DNA from: Pandoraea pulmonicola
GTDB taxonomy: Bacteria > Pseudomonadota > Gammaproteobacteria > Burkholderiales > Burkholderiaceae
Reading direction: 5' to 3'
DNA length: 64,000 nt
Assembly (NCBI RefSeq): GCF_000815105.2
Contig: NZ_CP010310.2
Location: 3,038,001-3,102,000 of the forward strand
Under the pieces are notes generated by a model. It was given only the letters and a program-made list of their open reading frames with translations. It searched no databases and was not told the origin of the DNA. Numbering within the stretch: the first letter of the stretch is position 1; every line of letters starts with the position of its first letter. Shown piece by piece: positions 8,905 through 18,086 of the stretch. The translations under genes were made by a program, and so were the position numbers.

Positions 8905-10347
8905 TCAGAGGGCCTGAACCGCAGCCATCAATCGATGACTGAGGGCAAGCGCCGCGGAGGCATCCGGAATGTTGGTGAACCCCATAAGCAGGCCATCCTG
9001 CACGGAGCGGCGGGTTTGCCAGCGGCTGACGGCATGGACGGCAAGACCATGGCGATGAGCGGCGTCGGCGAGCGAGGCGTCCCCATGACGTGCGAGGTTG
9101 TTGCGCAGGTAGGCGAGCGCCTGGATGCCGCCGGCCTGCGGGTGCACAAAGAGATCGTTTCCGAAGACCTGATCGAGCGCATCGACGAGCCATTGCCGGC
9201 GCTGGGCATACAGCGTGCGCATCTTGCGAAGGTGGCGGGCAAAGTGGCCTTGCGCCATGAAGTCGGCGACGGTGGCTTGTACTTGAATCGCGCCTGGGCC
9301 TCCGACATGCCCGGCGGCCTCGGTAAAGCGATCGATATGAGCGACGGGCACGACGAGATAGGCCAGGCGCAGTCCTGGAAACAGCGCCTTGCTGAACGTT
9401 CCCGTATAGAGCACGCGGCCGTCGCCGTCGAGACTTTTCAGCGCGGGCAAGGGGCGTCCGTGATAGCGGAATTCGCTGTCGTAATCGTCTTCGACGATCC
9501 ACGCGTCGTGCCGGCCGGCCCATTCGAGCAATTGAAGGCGTCGCGGCAGCGACAGCGTGGCGCCGGTCGGACTCTGATGTGTCGGCGTGACGACGGCGAA
9601 GCGGGCGTTGGCGGCGTGGCGGATGCCATGGGCGACATCCAGTCCCTCTTCATCCACTGGAACGGCGACGAGCGACATACCGGCACTGCCTAGAAACTGC
9701 CGTGCAAACAGATATCCCGGATCCTCGAACCATCCTTTGTCGCCCGGTTTGAGCAGCGTTCGACGGACCAGATCGAGCGCCCCAAGATAGCCTGCCGTCA
9801 CAAAGACCTGCGACGGCGTGCAGGCAATGCCGCGCGAGATCCCCAGGTAGGTTGCAATCGCGTGCCGCAGTGGCGCATACCCGGCCGGATCGGGGTACGT
9901 CATGGCGGTCGCGTCCATGGCGCGAAGATTCCGACCGGCCAGGCGTACCCAGGTTTTGCGCGGAAAGGCGTCGAGCGCGGGCAATCCCGCTTGAAGCGGT
10001 CGCGGCAGGCCGACAGTGATGCGCCCGTCGGGCGACTCCTGGACAGGTGGCTTGAGCGATGGCATCGACGCGACCTCGCTCACCTTTCCCAACTGTGGCG
10101 AAACGAACGTACCCGCCGGCCCGCGCGAGGAGAAATACCCTTCGCTGGTGAGCATCTGGTACGCCAGTTCAACCGTGCCCCGCGCCAGATTCAACTCGCT
10201 TGCCAGACTGCGCACCGACGGCACCCGGTCGCCGGGCTGCAGCTTTCCCGAGGCGATCGCGTCGCGGTAACGCCGGTACAGTTGCCAGTAAAGCGGTTTG
10301 TCACCACCGTCGCCCGGAACGGCGAGCTTCAGATCGGGAAAGTCCAC
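8905..10347 (-). CDS. MocR-type transcriptional regulator (GntR helix-turn-helix plus aminotransferase fold)
   Basis: A 480-residue chimera. Residues about 15-80 are a GntR winged helix (LYWQLYRRYRDAIASGKLQPGDRVPSVRSLA). From about 110 onward it is a fold-type I aminotransferase-like domain. The PLP lysine lies in YTGTFSKALFPGLRLAYLV, with VEDDYDSEFRYHG upstream. MocR proteins use PLP or an amino-aldehyde as effector; PdxR and GabR are the studied members. It is divergent from an AhpD-like gene, which is its likely target together with itself. No pdx or gab gene is nearby, so the effector is unknown. Confidence 0.93.
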   Translation of the reverse strand: MDFPDLKLAVPGDGGDKPLYWQLYRRYRDAIASGKLQPGDRVPSVRSLASELNLARGTVELAYQMLTSEGYFSSRGPAGTFVSPQLGKVSEVASMPSLKPPVQESPDGRITVGLPRPLQAGLPALDAFPRKTWVRLAGRNLRAMDATAMTYPDPAGYAPLRHAIATYLGISRGIACTPSQVFVTAGYLGALDLVRRTLLKPGDKGWFEDPGYLFARQFLGSAGMSLVAVPVDEEGLDVAHGIRHAANARFAVVTPTHQSPTGATLSLPRRLQLLEWAGRHDAWIVEDDYDSEFRYHGRPLPALKSLDGDGRVLYTGTFSKALFPGLRLAYLVVPVAHIDRFTEAAGHVGGPGAIQVQATVADFMAQGHFARHLRKMRTLYAQRRQWLVDALDQVFGNDLFVHPQAGGIQALAYLRNNLARHGDASLADAAHRHGLAVHAVSRWQTRRSVQDGLLMGFTNIPDASAALALSHRLMAAVQAL

Positions 10348-10484
10348 GCGCGATGTCCCATTGATTTTGTCGATTCTTGCATCTGATCACTGGGACATCA
10401 TTCTCCTAAAGTGGCGAGGTGACGACAAGCACGGGGTATCCCTCCCGGCCACATCCCACTTCCTCGGTATTTCGGAGAACCTGT

Positions 10485-10916
10485 ATGAGCACCCTTCGCC
10501 TGCCCTATTTCAAGCTGTCGCCTGAAGCCTATCAAGGGTTCGGGGCCACCAAGACCGCGCTGCAGTCGAGCAGCCTCGGCAAACCGCTGATCGAGCTGGT
10601 CTATCTGCGGGTATCGCAAATCAATGGCTGCGCGTTCTGCCTCGAGATGCATGCGAAAGCGCTGCGCGCGGACGGCATGCCCGACTTCAAGATCGATAGC
10701 CTCGCCGGATGGCGCGTGAGTTCGCACTACAGCGAGCGCGAACGTGCAGCGCTGGCGTGGACCGAAGCGCTCGTCCATGTCGACCAGACCCACGCGCCCG
10801 ACGAAGTCTACGAGCCCCTTCGCGCCCATTTCACCGACGCCGAAATCTCCGACCTGAGCTTCGCCATCGCGCTGATGAGCGCGTTCAATCGACTGGCGAT
10901 CGGAATGCGGCAGTGA
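10485..10916 (+). CDS. Carboxymuconolactone decarboxylase/AhpD-like protein
   Basis: A 143-residue protein with the AhpD/CMD helical core. The redox pair is in NGCAFCLEMHAKALR (Cys-x-x-Cys with a His three residues later), which points to an alkylhydroperoxidase-like thiol activity rather than lactone decarboxylation. The start is the ATG at 10485, with GGAG seven bases upstream; a frame open from 10419 has no such site. It is divergently paired with the MocR regulator, which presumably controls it, and it ends 15 bp from a convergent LysR gene. Peroxidase activity is inferred from the motif. Confidence 0.88.
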   Translation: MSTLRLPYFKLSPEAYQGFGATKTALQSSSLGKPLIELVYLRVSQINGCAFCLEMHAKALRADGMPDFKIDSLAGWRVSSHYSERERAALAWTEALVHVDQTHAPDEVYEPLRAHFTDAEISDLSFAIALMSAFNRLAIGMRQ

Positions 10917-10931
10917 ACTTTCCGGGCGCGG

Positions 10932-11909
10932 TCAACCGCGGCCTTCCCCCCGTTCTCTCCCTTCGCCGGCTCGCAACGTAATCCCCGTCCAATGCCCGTC
11001 CGCCTGGAGTTCGCGGATCAGATCGGCGATGCACTGCCTCACGGCCAAGGTCGCCGATCCTACCGGCAAGGAGTTCGACCAGCACACGCTGGCCGGTCGG
11101 CGCAGTTCCGGCGAAATCAGGCGCCGCGATGGCGGACGCAACGCCGGATCGCGCGACGCCAATGCCGACGCCGGCAGAATCGAACACGCTTCGCCCGAAC
11201 GGGCAATGTCGATGAGCGTCGGCAACGAGTCGATATCCGCCACGATGTTCAACTCCGCATTCGCTTGCGCAAAACTGCGCTCGATAAGCAGCCGCAAACC
11301 GTTCGACGCACTCGGCGCCACGATCGGCACGTTCGCGAGCCGCGCCAACGGACACGTCGTCCGCACCACGTCCTCATAAATCTCGGGGCAAGCCCGCTGA
11401 CCGCCGAGGACGTACAGCTCCTCATCGAACAACGGCATCACGGAAATGCCGCGCGTCTCCGAATCCCGGAACAACATCGCCAGGTCCAGGCGCCCATTCG
11501 CCAGCAACTCCCCGATGTATCCGCTCATGCTCTCGAAGATCTGCAACCGGATGCCCGGATACTGCTCCCGTACGCGCGCAAACAACGGCACCGCCAGAAT
11601 CGCCGCAATCGTCGTCGGAAAACCCACCGCCACCGGCCCCGCTTCGCTGCCACCGCCTTCGCGTACTTCCTGACGGATCTGCTCCATTTGGCGCAACACC
11701 ACGCGCGCATGACGGTACAGCGCCTTGCCTGCATCCGTCGGCGTCACCCCTTGTGCGCTGCGTACCAGCAACTGCGCCTGGAGTTCGTCCTCGAGCCCGC
11801 GCAACTGCGCGCTCAACGAAGGCTGCGCGATATGCAAGCGCTCCGCCGCCTTCGACACGCTTCCGCTGTCCACGATCGCCACAAAATTCCTGAGCTGTCT
11901 GACGTCCAT
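10932..11909 (-). CDS. LysR-family regulator of the adjacent hydroxy-acid operon
   Basis: 325 residues. The N-terminal helix-turn-helix is typical (MDVRQLRNFVAIVDSGSVSKAAERLHIAQPSLS), followed by an effector domain of about 220 residues (GPVAVGFPTTIAAILAVPLF). I use the ATG at 11909, where the LysR homology begins; the longer open frame to 12053 adds unrelated sequence. It is divergent from the transporter/CoA-transferase/lyase operon across 252 bp that contain CTGC-TATACG-GCAG at the LysR side. By the usual LysR pattern it should activate that operon in response to the substrate or an intermediate. Confidence 0.92.
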   Translation of the reverse strand: MDVRQLRNFVAIVDSGSVSKAAERLHIAQPSLSAQLRGLEDELQAQLLVRSAQGVTPTDAGKALYRHARVVLRQMEQIRQEVREGGGSEAGPVAVGFPTTIAAILAVPLFARVREQYPGIRLQIFESMSGYIGELLANGRLDLAMLFRDSETRGISVMPLFDEELYVLGGQRACPEIYEDVVRTTCPLARLANVPIVAPSASNGLRLLIERSFAQANAELNIVADIDSLPTLIDIARSGEACSILPASALASRDPALRPPSRRLISPELRRPASVCWSNSLPVGSATLAVRQCIADLIRELQADGHWTGITLRAGEGRERGEGRG

Positions 11910-12161
11910 GACCGTACCGAAAGCCGGGCGGCGCTGCCCGGCAAAGTGGGAAAGCCATAGCGTACTGCTATACGGCAGCAAAGAAAAACCACTGCCGCAC
12001 CACGTTCGGCGCCAATTCCCGCGTCCCGGGAACCTCGCTCCACACGCAGCCATAGTTTCACCCTATACCAGCATCCAAAATCAGTATTTCCTGCGACGCG
12101 TCGCTCACGCCTATAGTCCGGTCGACAAACCAATTCCAAACCGCCAGACGGAGACAACACG

Positions 12162-13535
12162 ATGCAAGACGGACTTTCCGCTACCGCCGCGCGCGGCAGC
12201 CAGGGCACACCCCCGGCCGACGCGAGCCGACACCCCCTGCGAGATGCGTGGTGGCGTCTGATGGACATGCGTGTCGGCATCGTGCCGCTGCCGGTGCACC
12301 TCGTGCTGATCGCAGCCATCGTGACGACCGTCATGACGACGGGCAAACTCTCGGCCGAACTCTCGCCCATCATCGCGCTGCTGGCCGTGTGCAGCTTCAC
12401 CTGCATGGAAATCGGTCAGCGGATTCCGATCTTTCGCAGCATCGGCGGGCCGGTGATTCTCGTGACCTTCCTGCCATCGTGGCTGGTCTTCACGCACGCC
12501 CTGCCGCCGTCGGTCGTCACCCCGATCGTCAGCTTCTGGAAGCAAAGCAACTTCCTGTACCTGTTCATCCCCGGCATCATCGTCGGCAGCATTCTGAGCA
12601 TGGACCGCAAAGTCCTGATCGGCGGCTTCCTGCGGATCTTCGTGCCGCTGGCCATCGGCTCCGTCCTCGCCGGCATCGTCGGCACCGCCGTGGGCACGCT
12701 GCTCGGCATGGGACTCTTTCACACCGTGTTCTTCGTCGTCATCCCGGTGATGTCGGGCGGACTCGGCGAAGGCGTCATTCCGCTCACGATCGGCTACTCG
12801 GAAGTCCTGCACGAGAGCGCCGGCGACCTGCTCGCCCAGGCCCTGCCCGCGGTGATGCTCGGCAACGTCTGCGCCATCGTCTTCTCGGGCGTGCTCAACG
12901 CCATCGGCAAACGCTATCCGTCGCTCACCGGCAACGGACAGCTCATGCGCTCGGGCAGCGACGACATCGGTGCGCACGATGTCCACGGCAAACCCGCCGC
13001 GCCGGTCGACGCCACCGACATTGCCGCCGCCGGCATGATCGCCGTGTGCCTGTATTTCGTCGGCATGCTCGCGCAGAACACGCTCGGCCTGCCCGGCCCG
13101 GTCATGATGCTGGTGCTGGCCGTCGCGGCCAAGATCGGCCTCGTCTTCTCGCCGCGGCTCGAAGCCGGCGCCGGCGTCGTCTACAAGTTCTTCGCCACTG
13201 CCGTCACCTATCCGCTGCTGTTTGCCATCGGCGTGGTGATCACGCCCTGGCAGAAGGTCGTGGCATCGTTCAACGTGCCCACGCTGGTGACCATCGTCGC
13301 CACCGTCGTCACACTCATGGCGACCGCGTTCTTCGTCGCACGCCGCATGAACATGCACCCCATCGACGCCGCCATCGTCGTCGGCACCCACAGCGGCATG
13401 GGCGGCACCGGCGACGTGGCCATCCTCACGGCGGCCAATCGGATGCGGCTCATGCCGTTCGCCCAAATCGCCACCCGTATTGGCGGGGCCATCACCATCA
13501 CGCTGAGCCTCATCGTGCTCGCGAAGATCGTCTGA
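12162..13535 (+). CDS. 2-hydroxycarboxylate transporter (2HCT family, CitS/MaeN-like)
   Basis: A 457-residue inner-membrane secondary transporter. The family takes up citrate, malate or other 2-hydroxycarboxylates, usually with Na+ or H+. The two re-entrant-loop signatures are present: SGGLGEGVIPL (residues 198-208) in the first half and GMGGTGDVAILTAANRM near 415 in the second. There are about 11 hydrophobic segments. It is the first gene of a three-gene operon with a CoA-transferase and a CitE-like lyase. The substrate is therefore probably a hydroxy-acid that is activated to a CoA ester and split. Citrate itself seems less likely, since no citrate-lyase alpha or gamma subunits are present. 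Confidence 0.93.
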   Translation: MQDGLSATAARGSQGTPPADASRHPLRDAWWRLMDMRVGIVPLPVHLVLIAAIVTTVMTTGKLSAELSPIIALLAVCSFTCMEIGQRIPIFRSIGGPVILVTFLPSWLVFTHALPPSVVTPIVSFWKQSNFLYLFIPGIIVGSILSMDRKVLIGGFLRIFVPLAIGSVLAGIVGTAVGTLLGMGLFHTVFFVVIPVMSGGLGEGVIPLTIGYSEVLHESAGDLLAQALPAVMLGNVCAIVFSGVLNAIGKRYPSLTGNGQLMRSGSDDIGAHDVHGKPAAPVDATDIAAAGMIAVCLYFVGMLAQNTLGLPGPVMMLVLAVAAKIGLVFSPRLEAGAGVVYKFFATAVTYPLLFAIGVVITPWQKVVASFNVPTLVTIVATVVTLMATAFFVARRMNMHPIDAAIVVGTHSGMGGTGDVAILTAANRMRLMPFAQIATRIGGAITITLSLIVLAKIV

Positions 13536-13570
13536 CCCGGCCCCGCCACCATCTTTTCGGAGACATCGTC

Positions 13571-14758
13571 ATGAGGCCCCTGGACGGCATCAAGGTCATC
13601 GCGCTCGAACACGCCATTGCGGCGCCGTTCTGCACCCGCCAACTGGCCGATCTCGGCGCGCGCGTCATCAAGATCGAACGGCCGGGCGCGGGCGACTTTG
13701 CACGCGCTTACGACGGCCGGGTGAACGGCATGTCGTCGCACTTCGTGTGGACCAACCGTTCGAAGGAAAGCCTCACGCTCGATCTCAAGCAGAACGCCGC
13801 GCAAGCCGTGCTGCACGACCTGCTCGCCGACGCCGATGTGCTCGTGCAGAACCTGGCCCCGGGGGCCGCGGACCGCCTCGGATTGAGCTACGAGGCGTTA
13901 TCCGAGCGCTATCCCCGCATCATCGTCTGCGGCATCTCGGGCTACGGCCCGGACGGTCCTTACCGCGACAAGAAGGCGTACGATCTGCTCATCCAGAGCG
14001 AGTCCGGTTTCCTCTCCGTGACCGGCTCACCCGACGCGTCGGCCAAGGCCGGCTGCTCCATCGCGGACATCGCCGCGGGAATGTACGCCTACACGAACAT
14101 CCTGTCGGCGCTGATTCAGCGCGGCAAGACCGGACGCGGCAGCCGCATCGACATCTCCATGCTCGAGTGCATGGTCGAGTGGATGGGCTTCCCGCTCTAT
14201 TACTCGATCGACGACCAGACGCCGCCGCCGCGCGCCGGCGCCGCCCATGCCACGATCTTCCCGTATGGCCCCTTCGAGACCGGCGACGGCAAGACCGTCA
14301 TGCTCGGCCTTCAGAACGAACGCGAGTGGAAGATATTCTGCGACAAGGTGCTGGAGCAACCGTCGCTTGCCGAGGACGCGCGCTTCGCCTCCAACCCATT
14401 GCGGCTCGAACATCGCGACGCCCTGCGCACAATCATTCGCGACGTGTTCCGGCAACTCGACGCGCCGCAACTGGTGCGCCGCCTCGACGCCGTCGGCATC
14501 GCCAACGCCAACCTCAATACGATGCACGACGTGTGGGAACACGCGCAGTTGGCCGCGCGGCATCGCTGGACCGAAGTGAGCTCGCCGAACGGCAAGATCC
14601 GCGCGCCGATTCCGCCGGGCATGCCCGCGCCCGGCGGCGACTTCACCCCGCGCATGGATCCGATCCCCGCGCTCGGGCAGCACACGGATGCGATCCTCGC
14701 CGAGCTTGGCCGTTCGGCCGCACAGATCGACGCGCTGCATGCAGCGAAGGCAGTGTGA
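13571..14758 (+). CDS. Family III CoA-transferase (CaiB/BaiF)
   Basis: 395 residues of the CaiB/BaiF fold, which moves CoA between carboxylic acids through an Asp-bound anhydride. The catalytic Asp is probably Asp138 in KKAYDLLIQSESG. The N-terminus (LDGIKVIALEHAIAAPFCTRQLADLGARVIKIE) is typical. The ATG at 13571 has GGAG eight bases upstream; the very long frame that contains it is antisense-like over the transporter gene. It lies 35 bp after the transporter and 3 bp before the lyase. Its likely role is to turn the imported hydroxy-acid into its CoA ester. Donor and acceptor cannot be read from sequence. Confidence 0.92.
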   Translation: MRPLDGIKVIALEHAIAAPFCTRQLADLGARVIKIERPGAGDFARAYDGRVNGMSSHFVWTNRSKESLTLDLKQNAAQAVLHDLLADADVLVQNLAPGAADRLGLSYEALSERYPRIIVCGISGYGPDGPYRDKKAYDLLIQSESGFLSVTGSPDASAKAGCSIADIAAGMYAYTNILSALIQRGKTGRGSRIDISMLECMVEWMGFPLYYSIDDQTPPPRAGAAHATIFPYGPFETGDGKTVMLGLQNEREWKIFCDKVLEQPSLAEDARFASNPLRLEHRDALRTIIRDVFRQLDAPQLVRRLDAVGIANANLNTMHDVWEHAQLAARHRWTEVSSPNGKIRAPIPPGMPAPGGDFTPRMDPIPALGQHTDAILAELGRSAAQIDALHAAKAV

Positions 14759-14761
14759 GCC

Positions 14762-15586
14762 ATGGCCGCCTTTCCCATCCGTCGCAGCTGGCTGTTCGTG
14801 CCCGGCAATCGCCCCGAGCGCTTTGACAAGGCGTGTGCGTCCGGCGCCGACGCCGTCATTCTCGATCTCGAAGATGCCGTACCGCCCGACGAAAAACCCA
14901 CCGCGCGCGAACACGTCGCGAACTGGCTTCGCGAGCGGGGGCGTGAGACAACGGTGCCGGTGTATGTGCGCATCAATGCGGCGTCGACGCCATGGTTTGC
15001 CGATGACGTCGCCACCCTCGGTGTGATGCCATCGATCAGCGGCTTCGTCGTCCCCAAGACGGAAGACGCCGCAACGCTGCACCGCGCCGCCATCGGCGCG
15101 TCGGACTCGCTGCGACTGGCGCCGCTCATCGAAACCGCCAAGGCCTTTGCCGCACTTCCGGAAATTGCGGCGGCACCGCGCGTTGAACGCCTGATGTTCG
15201 GCACCATCGACTTTCAGCTCGACATCGGCATCGAAGGCGACGGCGACGAACTGCTCCACTTCCGGTCACAGCTCACGCTCGCGTCGCGCATTGCCGGCAT
15301 CGCGGCGCCTGTCGACGGCGTCACCACCGCGCTCGACGACGCCCCTCGCATCGAAGGTGACGCCCGCCGCGCGCGCTCGCTCGGCTTTCGCGGCAAGCTG
15401 TGCATCCATCCGCGCCAGGTTGCACCGGTGCACGCCGCGTTCGCGTGGCGCGACGATGAACTCGCGTGGGCGCAGCGCGTCGTGGACGCCGCTCAGGCCA
15501 GCCGTGGCGCCGCCGTCGCACTGGACGGCAAGATGATCGATGCGCCCGTCATCGCCAAAGCGCACGAGATTCTGGCAAGCCGCTGA
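14762..15586 (+). CDS. CitE-like CoA-ester lyase (HpcH/HpaI fold)
   Basis: 274 residues of the citrate-lyase beta-subunit family, a TIM barrel that cleaves beta-hydroxyacyl-CoA esters such as citramalyl-CoA or malyl-CoA. It shows the substrate and metal-binding segments RRSWLFVPGNRPERFDKA, DAVILDLEDAVPPDEK, and a Glu/Asp pair in LIETAKAF and MFGTIDFQLD. Because the operon lacks the citrate-lyase alpha chain and acyl carrier, it is probably a stand-alone acyl-CoA lyase. The gene starts 3 bp after the CoA-transferase stop, so the two are translationally linked. Malyl-CoA versus citramalyl-CoA specificity is not resolved. Confidence 0.9.
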   Translation: MAAFPIRRSWLFVPGNRPERFDKACASGADAVILDLEDAVPPDEKPTAREHVANWLRERGRETTVPVYVRINAASTPWFADDVATLGVMPSISGFVVPKTEDAATLHRAAIGASDSLRLAPLIETAKAFAALPEIAAAPRVERLMFGTIDFQLDIGIEGDGDELLHFRSQLTLASRIAGIAAPVDGVTTALDDAPRIEGDARRARSLGFRGKLCIHPRQVAPVHAAFAWRDDELAWAQRVVDAAQASRGAAVALDGKMIDAPVIAKAHEILASR

Positions 15587-15659
15587 GGTCGGCGGCGAAG
15601 GCTGTCAACACTCGCTGACGTTCGCCCACGTTCGCCCACGTTCGAGAGGGCGCCGACCT
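15586..15659. terminator. Inverted repeat between convergent genes
   Basis: Perfect 9-bp arms AGGTCGGCG (15586-15594) and CGCCGACCT (15651-15659) enclose about 56 nt. The enclosed DNA includes two tandem copies of GTTCGCCCAC plus a partial third. The element overlaps both stop regions, so it could end transcription from both sides, but it has no U-tract. Confidence 0.35.
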
Positions 15660-16051
15660 TACTCGAACGCCGGGTCGATCGGCACGCGATAGCCGACGGC
15701 GAGACGATTGGTCTCGTTCGCCATGCCGACGACAGCCAGCAGTTCGCCGAACATCTCGTCGGTCATCCCCGCACGTCGCGCTGCCGCGGTATGGCTCGCC
15801 ACGCAATAGCCGCAGTTGTTCGTCACGCTCACGGCCACGTAGATCAGTTCCTTGATGAGCGGATCGAGCGCGCCAGGCGCCATTACATCCTTGAGGCTGT
15901 CCCACGTACGCGCGAGGGTCGGCGGATGTTGCGCGATGTACTTCCAGAAGTTGTTGACGTCGGGCACGCCGCGCGTGGCCTTGATGTCGTCGAAGACGGC
16001 TTGAACGTCAGGCGTGGCGCAAGCGTATTCGACGGGTTTTTGCTGGCTCAT
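15659..16051 (-). CDS. Carboxymuconolactone decarboxylase/AhpD-family protein
   Basis: 130 residues with the family motif CGYCVASHTAAARRAG: the Cys-x-x-Cys pair and the His two residues after it, typical of AhpD-like peroxidase-related proteins. It begins with the ATG at 16051 and ends against the CitE-like gene in convergent orientation. It is a second, distantly related member of the same family as the protein at 10485. There is no obvious operon partner: the chemoreceptor gene starts far upstream and ends 43 bp away on the same strand. Function is assigned at family level only. Confidence 0.87.
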   Translation of the reverse strand: MSQQKPVEYACATPDVQAVFDDIKATRGVPDVNNFWKYIAQHPPTLARTWDSLKDVMAPGALDPLIKELIYVAVSVTNNCGYCVASHTAAARRAGMTDEMFGELLAVVGMANETNRLAVGYRVPIDPAFE

Positions 16052-16093
16052 GGGACAGGCTGCGCCGCAGGGGCGTAAGTGGGAAGAGAAGCA

Positions 16094-17686
16094 CTAGATT
16101 ACCCGCTTTGCGTCAACGCCGCCGGCGCCGTCGTCGCCTCCGGCCTGCTGCGCCAGACGGAACACGGCCACGGCGTCCTTGAGCGATTCGGCTTGTTCCG
16201 CCAGCGACTGCGCGGCCGCCGACGCCTGCTCCACCAGTGCCGCGTTCTGCTGCGTGACCTCGTCCATTTGCGTGACGGCGCGTGCGACCTGATCGATGCC
16301 GGCCGTCTGCTCTTCCGAGGCCGCCGAAATCTCGGCCATGATGTCGGTCACGCGACGCACGCTCGTGGCAATGCTCTGCATGGCGGCGCCCGCCTCGTCC
16401 ACGATGCGGCTGCCGGCGGCGGAGCGCTCGGCAGATGTCTCGATCAGCGTCTTGATGTCGCGCGCCGCACTCGCCGAGCGTTGTGCCAACGTGCGCACCT
16501 CGCCGGCCACCACGGCAAAGCCGCGTCCCTGCTCGCCGGCCCGGGCGGCTTCGACCGCGGCGTTCAACGCCAGAATATTGGTCTGGAACGCAATGCCGTC
16601 GATAAGCGCGATGATGTCGCGAATCCTGGCCGAACCCGCATCGATGGCGTGCATCGTGTCGGTGACCTGCGCCATGGCGGCGTCTCCCGCCCCGGTCTGA
16701 TCGTTCGCCTGACGCGCCAACTGGTTCGCCTGATGCGCATGCTCCATGTTCTGGCGTACCGTGCTCGTGAGCTGCTCCATGCTCGCCGCCGTTTCCTCGA
16801 GCGAGGCGGCCTGCTGCTCGGTGCGCGACGACAGGTCCAGATTGCCGGCGGCGATCTCCCGCGCGCTCGCGGCGATCGCCTCGCCGCTCTTGCGCACCTT
16901 CGCGACCGTGGCGCTGAGTTGCGCCTTCATGTCGGCGAGCGCCTGCAGCAAGCGCCCCATTTCATTGTGCGACGTCACATGCACGACGCGCCGAAGGTTG
17001 CCGTCCGCGATCTCCTGAAAGTGGCCCAGCACGTCATCGAGCGGTTTGGTGATGGCGCGATTGAGCGAGCGCGCCGTAAGAATCGCCGCGACCACGGCGA
17101 ACACGATCGCGCCCAGCGTCAGGACGAACAGGCGATCGTAGGTATCGACGGCCGAGTCGAAACTCGCCTTGGCACGGCTGTCGTAGAGCTCCTTGAGGGC
17201 GTCGTTGGCCTTCACGTACGCGGTGTAGCGTTTGCCCAGAACGGCGGCCTGCTCGTAGTAAACGTCGGCTTGTCCGGCGGCAATGCTGTTCTGGATAAGC
17301 GAAAACGCGTCCTTGAGTGCCTGACGCGCACTCGTGACCTCCGCTGCAAAACGCTGCTCTTCGGCGTCGGCGGGCAGGCCGAGATAGCGCTGCCAGGCCT
17401 TTTCCGACTCGTTCCAGTATTCGGCGCCCTTCTTCACGTCCTCGGCCTTGATTTCGGCGCTCGGGGCCTGCGGCGCACGCAGCACGACGGCGCGCGCCCG
17501 GCCAATATGAATCTCCGCCTCCCCAAGCAGACGTGTGCTCGCGAGCTCCTTGTCGTAGACCTCGCGCAAACTGCCGACGGTTCCTCTCAAGCCGACCAGC
17601 GCCAGCGCGCCGACCGCCACCACGAGCGCGGCCAGACCAGCCACCGCCACTCGCAACCGCCAACGAATCGTCCAATTCTTCAACAT
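16094..17686 (-). CDS. Methyl-accepting chemotaxis protein
   Basis: A 530-residue transmembrane chemoreceptor. Transmembrane segment 1 is at about 10-33. A periplasmic four-helix ligand domain of about 150 residues follows ([26 protein letters not shown] resembles Tar-type domains). Transmembrane segment 2 is near 190-207, then a HAMP domain ([25 protein letters not shown]). The cytoplasmic hairpin has the highly conserved tip [21 protein letters not shown] and flanking methylation helices. It signals through CheW/CheA, which are not in this window. The ligand is unknown. A possible small Ala-rich tail ends in GGVDAKRVI. Confidence 0.96.
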   Translation of the reverse strand: MLKNWTIRWRLRVAVAGLAALVVAVGALALVGLRGTVGSLREVYDKELASTRLLGEAEIHIGRARAVVLRAPQAPSAEIKAEDVKKGAEYWNESEKAWQRYLGLPADAEEQRFAAEVTSARQALKDAFSLIQNSIAAGQADVYYEQAAVLGKRYTAYVKANDALKELYDSRAKASFDSAVDTYDRLFVLTLGAIVFAVVAAILTARSLNRAITKPLDDVLGHFQEIADGNLRRVVHVTSHNEMGRLLQALADMKAQLSATVAKVRKSGEAIAASAREIAAGNLDLSSRTEQQAASLEETAASMEQLTSTVRQNMEHAHQANQLARQANDQTGAGDAAMAQVTDTMHAIDAGSARIRDIIALIDGIAFQTNILALNAAVEAARAGEQGRGFAVVAGEVRTLAQRSASAARDIKTLIETSAERSAAGSRIVDEAGAAMQSIATSVRRVTDIMAEISAASEEQTAGIDQVARAVTQMDEVTQQNAALVEQASAAAQSLAEQAESLKDAVAVFRLAQQAGGDDGAGGVDAKRVI

Positions 17687-18086
17687 TGCGCTTTCGCCTT
17701 TCCTTTCGCACCATGGCCACCGACACCGGCCGCCATCCGGCGTCGCATGCGCGCAGACCGTGCGCGCACAGCGCCATTACTCGCCTGCAACGGCCACGCA
17801 GCGAAAAACTTGAGCGGCAATGCCTGAATCTCCGCTTTCCTGAGGAATTGGCACCAAATAGGTGCGATATACGACATATATACAGGCGACATACGACCCG
17901 TTCTCACGGCGCGATAGCTCAGGAGCGCGAGTGGCCTCGGTTCGGCGCGACGGTCCGCATTACACCGATTTGTAGGATGTCTCGGCACGGAGGAGGCCAG
18001 TCGCGCCCGCCCGCGCGGCGCATGGCGCGCGCACGGAACTTGCTTTTCCTTGGGCTATCGACAACACGACAAGGAGCGTCCGAAAG
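17687..18086. other. 400-bp intergenic region between divergent genes
   Basis: I see no gene here. The region separates the chemoreceptor from the decarboxylase-like gene and must carry both promoters. It is locally AT-rich near 17860-17900, where ATACGACAT-like segments recur (GATATACGACATATATACAGGCGACATACGAC read in parts). No clear known operator was found. Confidence 0.5.

Noticed and set aside
10392..10404. 13-mer GGGACATCATTCT that recurs at 35983-35995
   Set aside because: Both copies follow a TGATC, but one is in the mocR promoter and one after hutG. There is no structure and no further copies, so chance is likely.
12111..13466. 451-codon minus-strand frame opposite the 2HCT transporter
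   Set aside because: Its His/Asp/Arg-rich composition is that of an antisense shadow. The transporter motifs are on the + strand.
15618..15645. Tandem GTTCGCCCAC units
   Set aside because: Only two and a half copies lie inside an inverted repeat. Too short to call a separate repeat family.
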